Of a stretch of 22,739 bases of DNA, positions 9,250 to 16,155 are shown in pieces. Within the stretch, counting starts at the first letter, position 1. Every line of letters starts with the position of its first letter. This DNA comes from Streptomyces roseochromogenus subsp. oscitans DS 12.976 (lineage in GTDB: Bacteria; Actinomycetota; Actinomycetes; Streptomycetales; Streptomycetaceae): NCBI RefSeq assembly GCF_000497445.1, contig NZ_CM002285.1:2815550-2838288 (forward strand). Direction: 5' to 3'. The notes under the pieces were generated by a model. It was not told where the DNA came from. It saw only the letters and a program-made list of their open reading frames with translations, and ran no database searches. The translations under genes and the position numbers were made by a program.

Positions 9250-10497
9250 ATGAGCACCACACCCGACACCGCGGCCGGCTCGGCCGCGCGGACCGGCGCC
9301 GCAGCGCGCCGACCGGGCGTCGGCGAGCAGCCGCAGAAACTGCCCATGTTCGCCCTGCTGGCCCTCGCGACCGCCGTCTTCATCACGAGTCTGACCGAGA
9401 CCCTGCCCGCCGGTCTGCTCCCGGCGATGAGCCGGGATCTGCACGTGAGTGAGTCCGCGACCGGCCAGACGGTCACGATCTACGCGATCGGCACCGCGCT
9501 CACCGCGATCCCGCTGACCGCGGTCACCGCCGGCTGGCGCCGCAAGCGGCTCCTGCTGACGGCCATGGCGGGGTTCGCCGTGGCCAATACCGGCACCGCG
9601 CTGTCCTCCCTCTACGGGCTGACGATGGCGGCGCGCTGTGTCGCGGGCGTCGCGGCCGGCCTGGCCTGGGCGCTCCTCGCCGGGTACGCCCGCCGACTCG
9701 CCCCGGTCCATCTCCAGGGCCGGGCGATCGCCATCGCGATGGCGGGCATTCCGGTCGCGCTCTCGCTCGGCGTGCCCGCCGGCACCTTCCTCGGCAAGGT
9801 GACCGACTGGCGCGTGGCCTTCCTCTCGATGACGGCTCTGACCGTGGTGCTGCTGGCGTGGATCGCCACGGCCGTACCGGACTTCCCGGGCCAGGAGCGC
9901 GGCGAGCGGCCGAAGATGCTGCATGCTCTGCGCGTCCCGGGCGTGGCGCCGGTGCTGTTCGTCACACTGGTCTTCGTCCTGGCGCACACCATCATCTACG
10001 CGTACATCGCCACGTTCCTCGACGACCTCGGCATCGGCGGGAACACCGACCTGGTGCTGCTCGTGTTCGGCGCCGCCTCGCTGGCGAGCATCTGGATCGT
10101 CGGGGCGCAGATCCACCACCGGCTGCGGGTGCTGACCGTCGCCAGCTCGCTGCTGGTCGCGGTGGCCGCCGCGGTGCTGGCCGTGCTGGCCGACCACACC
10201 GCACTCGTCTACGTCGCCGCCGTGCTGTGGGGCCTGGGCTGGGGCGGCGTGCCCACCCTGCTGCAGACCGCGGCCGGTGACGCGGGCGGCGAGTCGGCGG
10301 CCGACGCGGCCCAGGCCATGCTGGTCACGCTCTGGAACGTCGCGATGGCGGGCGGCGGCGTGATCGGTGGCGTGCTGCTCGACCTGAGCGGCAGCGGCTC
10401 CCTGCCGTGGAGCGTGCTGCTGCTCATGCTGCCGGTGATCGCCGTGATCGTGCTCGCCCGCAGCCACGGCTTCCCGGCCAAGAGGCCGGCGGCGTAG
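9250..10497 (+). CDS. MFS transporter, drug:H+ antiporter-like efflux pump
   Basis: An integral membrane protein of 415 residues with about 12 hydrophobic segments after a cytoplasmic tail of roughly 30 residues. The first helix (FALLALATAVFITSLTETLP, from about residue 34) and the loop GWRRKRLLLTAMAGF resemble the DHA1 AraJ/NepI group, which exports small molecules using the proton gradient. Long helices run through the middle (CVAGVAAGLAWALLAG, LFVTLVFVLAHTIIYAYIA) and end (SVLLLMLPVIAVIVLA). Beside a pathway regulator it is a reasonable candidate exporter or self-resistance pump for the cluster product. The substrate cannot be told from sequence. Confidence 0.93.
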   Translation: MSTTPDTAAGSAARTGAAARRPGVGEQPQKLPMFALLALATAVFITSLTETLPAGLLPAMSRDLHVSESATGQTVTIYAIGTALTAIPLTAVTAGWRRKRLLLTAMAGFAVANTGTALSSLYGLTMAARCVAGVAAGLAWALLAGYARRLAPVHLQGRAIAIAMAGIPVALSLGVPAGTFLGKVTDWRVAFLSMTALTVVLLAWIATAVPDFPGQERGERPKMLHALRVPGVAPVLFVTLVFVLAHTIIYAYIATFLDDLGIGGNTDLVLLVFGAASLASIWIVGAQIHHRLRVLTVASSLLVAVAAAVLAVLADHTALVYVAAVLWGLGWGGVPTLLQTAAGDAGGESAADAAQAMLVTLWNVAMAGGGVIGGVLLDLSGSGSLPWSVLLLMLPVIAVIVLARSHGFPAKRPAA

Positions 10498-10548
10498 GCG
10501 ACATCGGGCGGCGTCGAGAAGGGCGCGAAAGGGCCACGAGGAATTCGT

Positions 10549-10662
10549 ATGCGCATCGGAGAGCTGTCGCGGCGTACCCACACCTCCCGCGGACCACCGG
10601 ATTCCCTTCCGGTCCGTCCCACGGCGGGGGCTGCCAACCAGCCCTCCTGCCTTGCAATTTGA
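10549..10662 (+). pseudogene. Remnant of a MerR-family regulator gene (N-terminus only)
   Basis: An ATG with a good ribosome binding site (GAGGA, 10538-10542) begins MRIGELSRRTHTSR, closely matching the first helix of MerR-family HTH domains (MRIGELSRRTGxSxR). After about 14 codons the similarity ends, with no RYYEExGLL segment, and the frame stops at 10660-10662 after 37 codons. It sits in the MFS-hydrolase gap, a common place for an efflux-pump regulator. I read it as the stub of a deleted merR gene. A functional peptide of this size is unlikely. Confidence 0.6.
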
Positions 10663-10697
10663 CCATCACATCAGTGTCAGCATCGGACTGTGGAGCC

Positions 10698-11546
10698 ATG
10701 ACCGAAGAGACTGGATCGAACGAGAAGACCGAGATGCCGCAATCGGTGCAGCCGCTGCTGCACCACGTCGAGTTCGGCTCCGGCACGCCCGTGGTGCTGC
10801 TGCACGGCTACACCATCGACCACCGGCTCCTGCTGCCCCTGGAACCCGTGTTCGCCGCGCGTCGCGGCTGGCGGCGGCTCTACGTCGACCTGCCCGGCTC
10901 CGGCCGCTCGCCGCGCCTGAGCGGTCCGGTGACGGCCGAGGCCATGGGTGAGGCGGTCCTGCGGTTCGTGGACAAGGCCGTCGGCGACGAGCCGTTCGCG
11001 GTCGTGGGCATCTCCTACGGCGGCCAGCTCGCCCGCTACCTGGTAGCCGAGCGCGGCCCGCAGGTCCTGGGCACGGCACTGATCGCGCCGCTGGTCAAGG
11101 CGAGCGGTGAGCGCGTGCTGCCCGAGCGGCAGGTGCTCAGCCGGGACGAGGCGCTGCTGGCCTCGCTCGACCCGGCCGACCGCGAAGCGTTCGCCGGCAT
11201 CGCGCTGTACCAGGACGACGCGGGCTGGAGGTCCTTCAGCGACCACGTGCTGCCCGGCATCCGTGCCCACCACCGAGAGGACGCCGCCGCGCTGCTCAAG
11301 GCCTACCTGCTCAAGCAGATCCCGGAGCGCCGCTTCGGGGTCCACGACGGCAGCCATGTCGTGGTGACCGGCCGTCAGGACCACATGGTCGGCTGGCGGG
11401 ACCAGTTGGAGCTTTTGGAGCACTATCCGCGCGCGACCTACGCGGTCGTCGACGGTGCAGGCCACAACGTCCACCTCGACCAACCGGACGCTGTGCACGG
11501 CCTGCTGGGCAACTGGCTCGACACGCTGGCAGCGCAACACCTCTGA
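10698..11546 (+). CDS. Alpha/beta-fold hydrolase
   Basis: A protein of 282 residues with the full alpha/beta-hydrolase triad: nucleophile S106 in GISYGG, acid D228 in TGRQDHMVGW, and base H256 in DGAGHNVHLDQP. The oxyanion region is LLHGYTIDH (about 34-42), followed by YVDLPGSGRSP. No signal peptide is visible, so it is probably cytoplasmic. The family covers esterases, lactonases, epoxide and C-C hydrolases, and the substrate cannot be assigned. The ATG at 10698 has GGAG only two bases upstream. A TTGACC element at 10659-10664 might be a -35 box, but no convincing -10 follows. A strong hairpin ends the gene. Confidence 0.9.
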   Translation: MTEETGSNEKTEMPQSVQPLLHHVEFGSGTPVVLLHGYTIDHRLLLPLEPVFAARRGWRRLYVDLPGSGRSPRLSGPVTAEAMGEAVLRFVDKAVGDEPFAVVGISYGGQLARYLVAERGPQVLGTALIAPLVKASGERVLPERQVLSRDEALLASLDPADREAFAGIALYQDDAGWRSFSDHVLPGIRAHHREDAAALLKAYLLKQIPERRFGVHDGSHVVVTGRQDHMVGWRDQLELLEHYPRATYAVVDGAGHNVHLDQPDAVHGLLGNWLDTLAAQHL

Positions 11547-11572
11547 ACGGGCTGCCCGTCGGCCCATGAACC

Positions 11573-11606
11573 GACCGCCGAAGGTATCCCCTGGCCTTCG
11601 GCGGTC
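11573..11606 (+). terminator. Perfect 12-bp hairpin after the hydrolase gene
   Basis: GACCGCCGAAGG (11573-11584) and CCTTCGGCGGTC (11595-11606) are exact reverse complements with a 10-base loop, starting 26 bases after the hydrolase stop. This is a convincing actinobacterial terminator and separates the SARP/MFS/hydrolase block from the next genes. Confidence 0.8.
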
Positions 11607-11892
11607 ACCGCTGTTCTTTCCGCTTCGCGATTTGTTCATAAAACTTTGACAGGCCGTCGTCTCACTCGGATCGGCGCATCAGTATTGAGCCATGCAGGGA
11701 TTTCCGGCTCCTGGCCCGCACCCACGACCCAGGCCGTCCCACCACGTTTGCCCAGCTCAGCGCGCGAAGTGGCAAAGTACTCGCAGCTCGGCAGACGTGA
11801 TTGTCACTCCGGCGGTATTTTGTTGCGTGTGCATATGCACGATGCGCCGACCTCGGTGCAAGCGTTACGAAATACGAGGGGACGTAGCGTTT
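11607..11892 (+). promoter_or_regulatory. Intergenic region with a 12-bp palindrome upstream of the IS701-like gene
   Basis: This stretch is less GC-rich than its surroundings and has no gene that I can support. It contains a perfect palindrome GTGCATATGCAC at 11830-11841, 51 bases before the downstream ATG, positioned like an operator. A TTGACA hexamer at 11646-11651 is a consensus -35, but I see no good -10 at 16-18 bases. A frame continuing upstream from the next gene (from 11692) is open, but its residues look non-coding and I do not include it in that gene. Confidence 0.45.
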
Positions 11893-13098
11893 ATGTCGTC
11901 GAGTGAGACGCGCGCGGCAACGGCCGACGGCGCGCGAATACAGAGGTTCGTCGAGGACATCTTCCGATCGCTTCACCGAGTGGAACAACGCCGCTGGGCC
12001 CGAGCGTATCTATGGGCCTTGATCCACGGATCCGGCAAGAAGACACCGCGGCGCATGGCGCGCATGGGTTCCTTACCCTCATCGGCAGCGCACGGGCTGC
12101 ACCAGTTCATCAACGCCAGCCCCTGGGAATGGCAGCCGGTGCGCCGCCGGCTCGCCCAGCGGGTCGCCGCGGAATCGGTGCCCTACGCGTGGGCGGTCGC
12201 CGAACTCATCATCCCGAAGAGCGGCGGGCACTCAGTGGGCGTGCACCGACGCGTGGACCCCGCGACCGGACAGCCTGTCAATTGCCAGCGCGCAGTCGGA
12301 CTCTTCCTGGCCGGCGACAGCCATGCCTTCCCGGTCGACTGGAGCCTGGTGCTCAACGGCCCCTGGGACTGGGACCGGCAGCGCAGGCGCCGTACCCGGA
12401 TACCGGAAGAGGAGAAGGAGCGACCGGTCGGCGCCCGCGTCCTCGACTATGCCGCGGACGCGGTCACCCTGCCGCGCGCGGCCGGGCTGCCCTGGGTCCT
12501 CGACCTGACCCGGTGCGACGATGCGGCCGGCGTGCTCGCGGGGCTGGCGCGGGAGCGGCTGGACGTGGTGTGCGAGGTCGACCCCGGACAGGTCGTGCTC
12601 GTCGGACAGCACACGCCGACCGTGAGCACGGTGGGCGCGCTGATGGGGATCGGACACGCCCGGCAGCCGCATGTGATGGTGCGGCAGACTCCGGACGGCC
12701 GCACCAAGGTGGTTCCGATTCACGCTTATGCCGGCACGGTGCGATTGCCGCAGCTGGCGGCGGGGTCCGACGGCGCCGCTCGCACCTACCGGGTCCTGGA
12801 GCGGCCCGCCCCGGACGGACGGCTGCCTGCCCGGTACTGGATCACCAGCCTCACCGAACGGCCGGTGGACGAGGTGCTGTCCCTGGTGCGGGGCCGCACC
12901 GCCGCCCTGTCGGCCGTCTCCGGCCTGCAGGATCGCTTCGGCGCCCTGGATTTCGAGGGCCGCTCCTTCCCGGGCTGGCACCACCACATGACGATGGCCT
13001 CAGCCGCATACGTCTACCAGTACCTCGACGGCACATCAGGCAGCGCCTCGCTCCCGCCGGCGCCCGCCGCGACCCGACTGACCAGGGCCGCGAGCTGA
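11893..13098 (+). CDS. IS701-family transposase-derived protein, catalytic residues lost
   Basis: A protein of 401 residues that aligns by eye with IS701-family DDE transposases: RRWARAYLWALIHG, PKSGGHSVGVHRR, PVNCQRAVGLFLAG and, near residues 354-364, FEGRSFPGWHHH. The usual DD in the first catalytic motif is replaced by A103-E104 (WAVAEL), and the segment that normally carries the last catalytic Glu before FEGRS is altered. It is thus probably unable to transpose, yet the frame is intact at full family length, which suggests a retained, possibly regulatory, DNA-binding role. GAGGGA 10 bases before ATG 11893 sets the start. Codon 61 is TTA. The response regulator gene follows after 46 bases, probably co-transcribed. 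Confidence 0.75.
   Translation: MSSSETRAATADGARIQRFVEDIFRSLHRVEQRRWARAYLWALIHGSGKKTPRRMARMGSLPSSAAHGLHQFINASPWEWQPVRRRLAQRVAAESVPYAWAVAELIIPKSGGHSVGVHRRVDPATGQPVNCQRAVGLFLAGDSHAFPVDWSLVLNGPWDWDRQRRRRTRIPEEEKERPVGARVLDYAADAVTLPRAAGLPWVLDLTRCDDAAGVLAGLARERLDVVCEVDPGQVVLVGQHTPTVSTVGALMGIGHARQPHVMVRQTPDGRTKVVPIHAYAGTVRLPQLAAGSDGAARTYRVLERPAPDGRLPARYWITSLTERPVDEVLSLVRGRTAALSAVSGLQDRFGALDFEGRSFPGWHHHMTMASAAYVYQYLDGTSGSASLPPAPAATRLTRAAS
12073..12075 (+). other. TTA leucine codon (bldA target) in the IS701-derived gene
   Basis: Codon 61 of the gene starting at 11893 is TTA, in the context MGSLPSS. In Streptomyces TTA is read only by the bldA tRNA and is concentrated in regulatory genes of secondary metabolism. 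I saw no in-frame TTA in the other genes of the window on a reading by eye. Confidence 0.8.
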
Positions 13099-13144
13099 CG
13101 GCAGCCGAGGGAGCGGAGAAGCCGATGAAGAGAGGACGGCAGGG

Positions 13145-13861
13145 GTGACGAACGTACTCGTGGTGGAGCGGAACACCTCCGCGGCCGAGGCCATGGAACG
13201 CGATCTGCGCAGACAGGGCTACACCACGCGGAGCGTGCACACCGGGGCGCGGGCGCTGCGCGCATACCGCGACGCGGACCTGGTGCTGCTCTCGCTGGAG
13301 CTCGCGGACATCGACGGCCTGGAGGTGTGCCGGTCGGTGCGCAGTGGTGCGGACACCCCGCTGATCGCCGTGACCGACCACGACGACGAATTGGAACGGG
13401 TCCTCGCGCTGCGCGCCGGGGCGGACGACTGTGTGGTGAAGACCTGGGGTTTCCGGGAGATCGGTGCGCGGATAGAGGCCGTGCTTCGCCGTTACCGCCG
13501 CAGGACGGCGGCCACGGCGAAGCCCATATCCCTGCGCCCGCTGCACATAGATCCACGCAGGCGGGAAGTACGGCTGCACGACCTGCTGATTCCCGTCACG
13601 TCGAAGGAATTCGAGCTGCTCTACACGCTGGCCGTGAATCCCGAAACGGTCGTGTCGCGAAAGGAGTTGATGGCGAAGGTGTGGGACAGCGACTGGACCA
13701 GCGGCAGCCGCACCATCGACACGCATGTGAGCAGCCTGCGGGCGAAACTCGGCTGCAGCCGGTGGATCACCACGGTCCGCGGTGTCGGCTACCGAATGGG
13801 ATACGGCGGAGGCCGCGACCCTGAGATGCCGGAGACGCCCAAGGTACTCGAGGCCTCATAG
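13145..13861 (+). CDS. Atypical OmpR-family response regulator without the phospho-acceptor Asp
   Basis: A protein of 238 residues with a receiver domain (1-115) and an OmpR/PhoB winged helix (about 130-222; TSKEFELLYTLAVNPETVVS, TIDTHVSSLRAKL, ITTVRGVGYRMGY). The phosphorylation pocket is degenerate. The Asp expected in LLxLxLxDxDG is S50 (LLSLELADIDG), the acidic pair near the N-terminus is E8-R9, and the KP motif is K99-T100. Only T77 and K99 remain. No histidine kinase gene is adjacent. Such regulators, for example JadR1 of jadomycin biosynthesis, act without phosphorylation and can respond to pathway products. GTG 13145 has AGGAC about 8 bases upstream. Confidence 0.92.
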   Translation: MTNVLVVERNTSAAEAMERDLRRQGYTTRSVHTGARALRAYRDADLVLLSLELADIDGLEVCRSVRSGADTPLIAVTDHDDELERVLALRAGADDCVVKTWGFREIGARIEAVLRRYRRRTAATAKPISLRPLHIDPRRREVRLHDLLIPVTSKEFELLYTLAVNPETVVSRKELMAKVWDSDWTSGSRTIDTHVSSLRAKLGCSRWITTVRGVGYRMGYGGGRDPEMPETPKVLEAS

Positions 13862-13880
13862 GCCGCCGGAAGCCGGGCGA

Positions 13881-13931
13881 GCGCGAGGGCCCCGGCGTGC
13901 GCCGATGCGCGTACACCGGGGCCCTCCGCGC
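13881..13931. terminator. Strong bidirectional terminator between convergent genes
   Basis: GAGGGCCCCGG (13885-13895) pairs exactly with CCGGGGCCCTC (13916-13926), and GCGC on the outer left can extend to GCGCG on the right with one bulge. The loop is 20 bases. It lies in the 71-base gap between the response regulator and the convergent maleate isomerase-like gene, so it probably serves both. Confidence 0.75.
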
Positions 13932-13932
13932 G

Positions 13933-14688
13933 TCACACCGCCGTCTTCTCCAGTCGCCGCAGCAGCGCGTGCTCGTCGCCCGCGTCGCCGCCGGGCAGCG
14001 TGCGCCGGGCCCACCAGACCGACGCCAGGTTGGACGTGAGCAGCGTGCGGCCCGGCTCCTGCCGGGCCAGTTCCTCGAGCGCGGCGAGCGTGCCCATGCC
14101 CGTGCCGGTGAACAGCAGGGCGGTGTCGCCGGGGAGTTCGCTCGCCGCGATGTGTCCGAGTATGGCCTCGGTCGTCACCTGGTACGGGTCGTAGTGCCGG
14201 TCGCCGCCGGGCGCCGAGCGCGCCGGGACCGGCACCACGCCGTCGACCGTGAGGCCGGCCCGCTCCCAGAAGGCGCGCGAGGTGTCCGTGAGCCACGGCT
14301 GGTACGGCGAGACGAGGGTCAGCCGGCGCACGCCCAGGGCCTCGCACGCGGCCAGGGTCGCCCGCGTCGAGGACCACACCGGGAAGCCTGCCCGGTCGGA
14401 CAGCTCGGCGCAGAAGGAGAGGTCGCCGTCCGGGCCCAGCAGGTAGTGCGAGGCACTGCACGCCACCACGGCCCCGTCCAGCCGCATGCCGCCGAACTGA
14501 CCGAGCGTGTCGGGCAGAACGCGGTTGTAGAACTCCAGCATGTCCCTGAGGCCGAGTCCCGGTGTCACCGGGAAGCGAGTCGTGTACACGTTCACGTGGT
14601 GCCCGAACAGGGTGGTGAACTCCGGTTCGGCGGTGGGGTTCTCCGGTGGTACGACGAGCCCGAGCCGAGGCAGTGGGAAAAGGTCCAT
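13933..14688 (-). CDS. Maleate isomerase / Asp-Glu racemase superfamily protein
   Basis: A protein of about 251 residues. RLGLVVPPEN (8-17) is the family start, VVACSAS holds C77, VRRLTLVSPYQPWL (120-133) is the central signature, and LLTSNLASVWWARR is the C-terminal signature. These match maleate isomerase and arylmalonate decarboxylase relatives, which use one or two catalytic cysteines on diacids. The first cysteine is present; the second position is LFTGTGMG (about 192-199), with no Cys. It may be a decarboxylase, isomerase or racemase of altered chemistry. The start at ATG 14686-14688 is chosen by family length; there is no clear ribosome binding site, and an in-frame ATG at 14730 is possible. 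It is divergent from the LysW operon and could act on its diacid intermediates. Confidence 0.8.
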   Translation of the reverse strand: MDLFPLPRLGLVVPPENPTAEPEFTTLFGHHVNVYTTRFPVTPGLGLRDMLEFYNRVLPDTLGQFGGMRLDGAVVACSASHYLLGPDGDLSFCAELSDRAGFPVWSSTRATLAACEALGVRRLTLVSPYQPWLTDTSRAFWERAGLTVDGVVPVPARSAPGGDRHYDPYQVTTEAILGHIAASELPGDTALLFTGTGMGTLAALEELARQEPGRTLLTSNLASVWWARRTLPGGDAGDEHALLRRLEKTAV

Positions 14689-14771
14689 GAACGGCACGGT
14701 AGGCGCAGTACGACTGCCCGGCCGCCGCATTCCGTCCACTTTTTCGTACGGCCGACACCGTTCTCGCACTG

Positions 14772-14818
14772 CCTGTCGTTCCTGACATTCCCTGACACTT
14801 TTCCACCGTCTTCTGACG
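14772..14818 (+). promoter_or_regulatory. Helically phased CTGACA repeats before the LysW operon
   Basis: CTGTCG (14773), CTGACA (14782), CTGACA (14792) and CTGACG (14813) recur on one strand with steps of about 9, 10 and 21 bases, close to whole helical turns. OmpR-family regulators bind tandem direct repeats of about 10-11 bp, so this is a candidate site for the atypical response regulator encoded at 13145-13861. It lies in the 269-base divergent gap between the maleate isomerase-like gene and the operon. Confidence 0.4.
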
Positions 14819-14890
14819 CGGAAGTCATTGCTTGGAATCGCTCGCAGCACGGAGGCTGTTGGTCGACGCCAGCCGCATCCGTTCCCGGAT

Positions 14891-14942
14891 TGCGGTTCAC
14901 CGAACTCGTCCGGAAGCAGGAACCGCATTTCCGTTCCGGAAC
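14891..14942 (+). promoter_or_regulatory. Structured leader just upstream of the LysW operon
   Basis: TGCGGTTC (14891-14898) and GAACCGCA (14920-14927) form an 8-bp inverted repeat around 21 bases. A perfect palindrome GTTCCGGAAC (14933-14942) touches the ribosome binding site AAGGAG (14943-14948). A TCCGGA copy inside the loop (14909-14914) could pair instead with the palindrome, so two alternative folds are possible. It could be an operator or an RNA element governing translation of the first gene. There is no resemblance to a riboswitch class that I know. Confidence 0.35.
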
Positions 14943-14957
14943 AAGGAGTGAACTGAA

Positions 14958-16109
14958 ATGGCACCAGTGGAGAACCACGAGAAACTCCCGGTCCCCCCGC
15001 GAATATCCGACGCGACCCTGCGCGACTCCGCGCACATGGCGGGCGTCGAGTTCGGCCCGAAGGACGCGGCGGCCATCGCCGGTCTGCTGGTGCGAACCGG
15101 CGTCGAACTGGTCGAGGTGGGCATGGTCTCCGGCCCGGACTCCAAGGACACCCCCCTGGTCGAGGCCGTGCACGAGACCGTCGGCCCCGAGCGCAGCATG
15201 ACGCTCCTCGTGGTACGTGACCGGCAGCAGGTGGCCCGGGCCCTGGACGAGGCAGAGCGCCTGGGTGTGCGCCACATCATGTACTCCATCCCCACCTCGG
15301 AGCAGCACGCGAAGCTGAAGCTGGGTTCGCCAAGCGCCAAGTTCCTGCATGCGCTGGCCCGTTCGGCGATCGGACAGGCCAAGGAACGCGGCTTCCACGT
15401 CACCTTCAGCGGCGAGGACGGGGCCCGCACCCCCAGGGAGCGGCTCGTCCCGTATGTCACCGCCGGCTTCGAGGCGGGGGCCGACCGGTTCCGGCTCGCC
15501 GAGACCGTCGCCTACCTCTCGCCCTGGCAGATGGAGACGGTGATCGCCGACCTCACCGCGATCGACGACTCCGAGGTCGAGATCCACTCGCACAACATGC
15601 TGGGCATGGCCGTCGCCAACTCACTCGCCGCCGTCCGCGCCGGGGCACGCTGGATCTCGGCGACCGTCGACGGCATCGGCGAGCGCGGAGGCAACGCCCC
15701 CTTGGCCGAACTGCTGGCCTCGCTGCGGGTCGTGCACGGCGACACCCGCTTCGACCTCACCCACCTCACCGAGCTGTCCCGCATCGCCCTCAAAGGCTCT
15801 GGCCTCGGCGAAGCCTTCCAGGCCGGCCCGACCACGCCGCACGCCTTCGCCTATGAGCTGCCCGGCCAGCTCAGCCACCCGGAGGCCTACGAAACGCTGC
15901 CCGCCGAACTGGTCGGCAACGCCCGCGAGCTGCGGGTACGCACCCGGCTGGCCCCGGCCCTCGTCACGTGGGCACTGGCCGACTCCGGGATCTTCGTCGA
16001 CGTCGACGCCTTCACGGCCTGGCTCGCCGACCGCCAGGAGCAGGCCGGCGGCCCGCTCCTGGACCGGGACGCGATCCGCAAGGCCGCGATCGACTTCCAG
16101 TCCTCCTGA
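14958..16109 (+). CDS. Homocitrate synthase/NifV-like DRE-TIM metalloenzyme
   Basis: A protein of 383 residues of the DRE-TIM metallolyase family, which condenses acetyl-CoA with 2-oxo acids or cleaves related bonds at a divalent metal. Seen are the first-strand motif ISDATLRDSAHMAGVEF (R22-D23), FSGEDGARTP (150-159), RLAETVAYLSPW, the metal ligands in EIHSHNMLGMAVAN (H210, H212) and GERGGN (241-246). The order and length fit homocitrate synthase/NifV; there is no LeuA C-terminal regulatory domain. Departures are DS-AH for DG-EQ, ET for DT, and HNM for HND, so the substrate may be unusual. AAGGAG is 9 bases before ATG. As first gene of the operon it probably builds the carbon skeleton that is later loaded on LysW. 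Confidence 0.88.
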   Translation: MAPVENHEKLPVPPRISDATLRDSAHMAGVEFGPKDAAAIAGLLVRTGVELVEVGMVSGPDSKDTPLVEAVHETVGPERSMTLLVVRDRQQVARALDEAERLGVRHIMYSIPTSEQHAKLKLGSPSAKFLHALARSAIGQAKERGFHVTFSGEDGARTPRERLVPYVTAGFEAGADRFRLAETVAYLSPWQMETVIADLTAIDDSEVEIHSHNMLGMAVANSLAAVRAGARWISATVDGIGERGGNAPLAELLASLRVVHGDTRFDLTHLTELSRIALKGSGLGEAFQAGPTTPHAFAYELPGQLSHPEAYETLPAELVGNARELRVRTRLAPALVTWALADSGIFVDVDAFTAWLADRQEQAGGPLLDRDAIRKAAIDFQSS

Positions 16110-16155
16110 ACGCCCTCCACAGCCCACCCATTCCAGTACAAGGACGGAGCTCCCC

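Noticed and set aside
11646..11674. A full promoter based on TTGACA at 11646
   Set aside because: No -10-like hexamer occurs at 16-18 bases; the nearest match (TCGGAT) is only 14 bases away.
11692..11892. A 67-codon N-terminal extension of the IS701-like protein
   Set aside because: Its residues look random, it contains the palindrome and the likely regulatory region, and the ATG at 11893 has a good ribosome binding site.
12012..13148. A 378-codon plus-strand frame overlapping the IS701-like gene
   Set aside because: The frame starting at 11893 carries the IS701-family sequence blocks; this one is Arg/Gly/Pro-rich with no motif.
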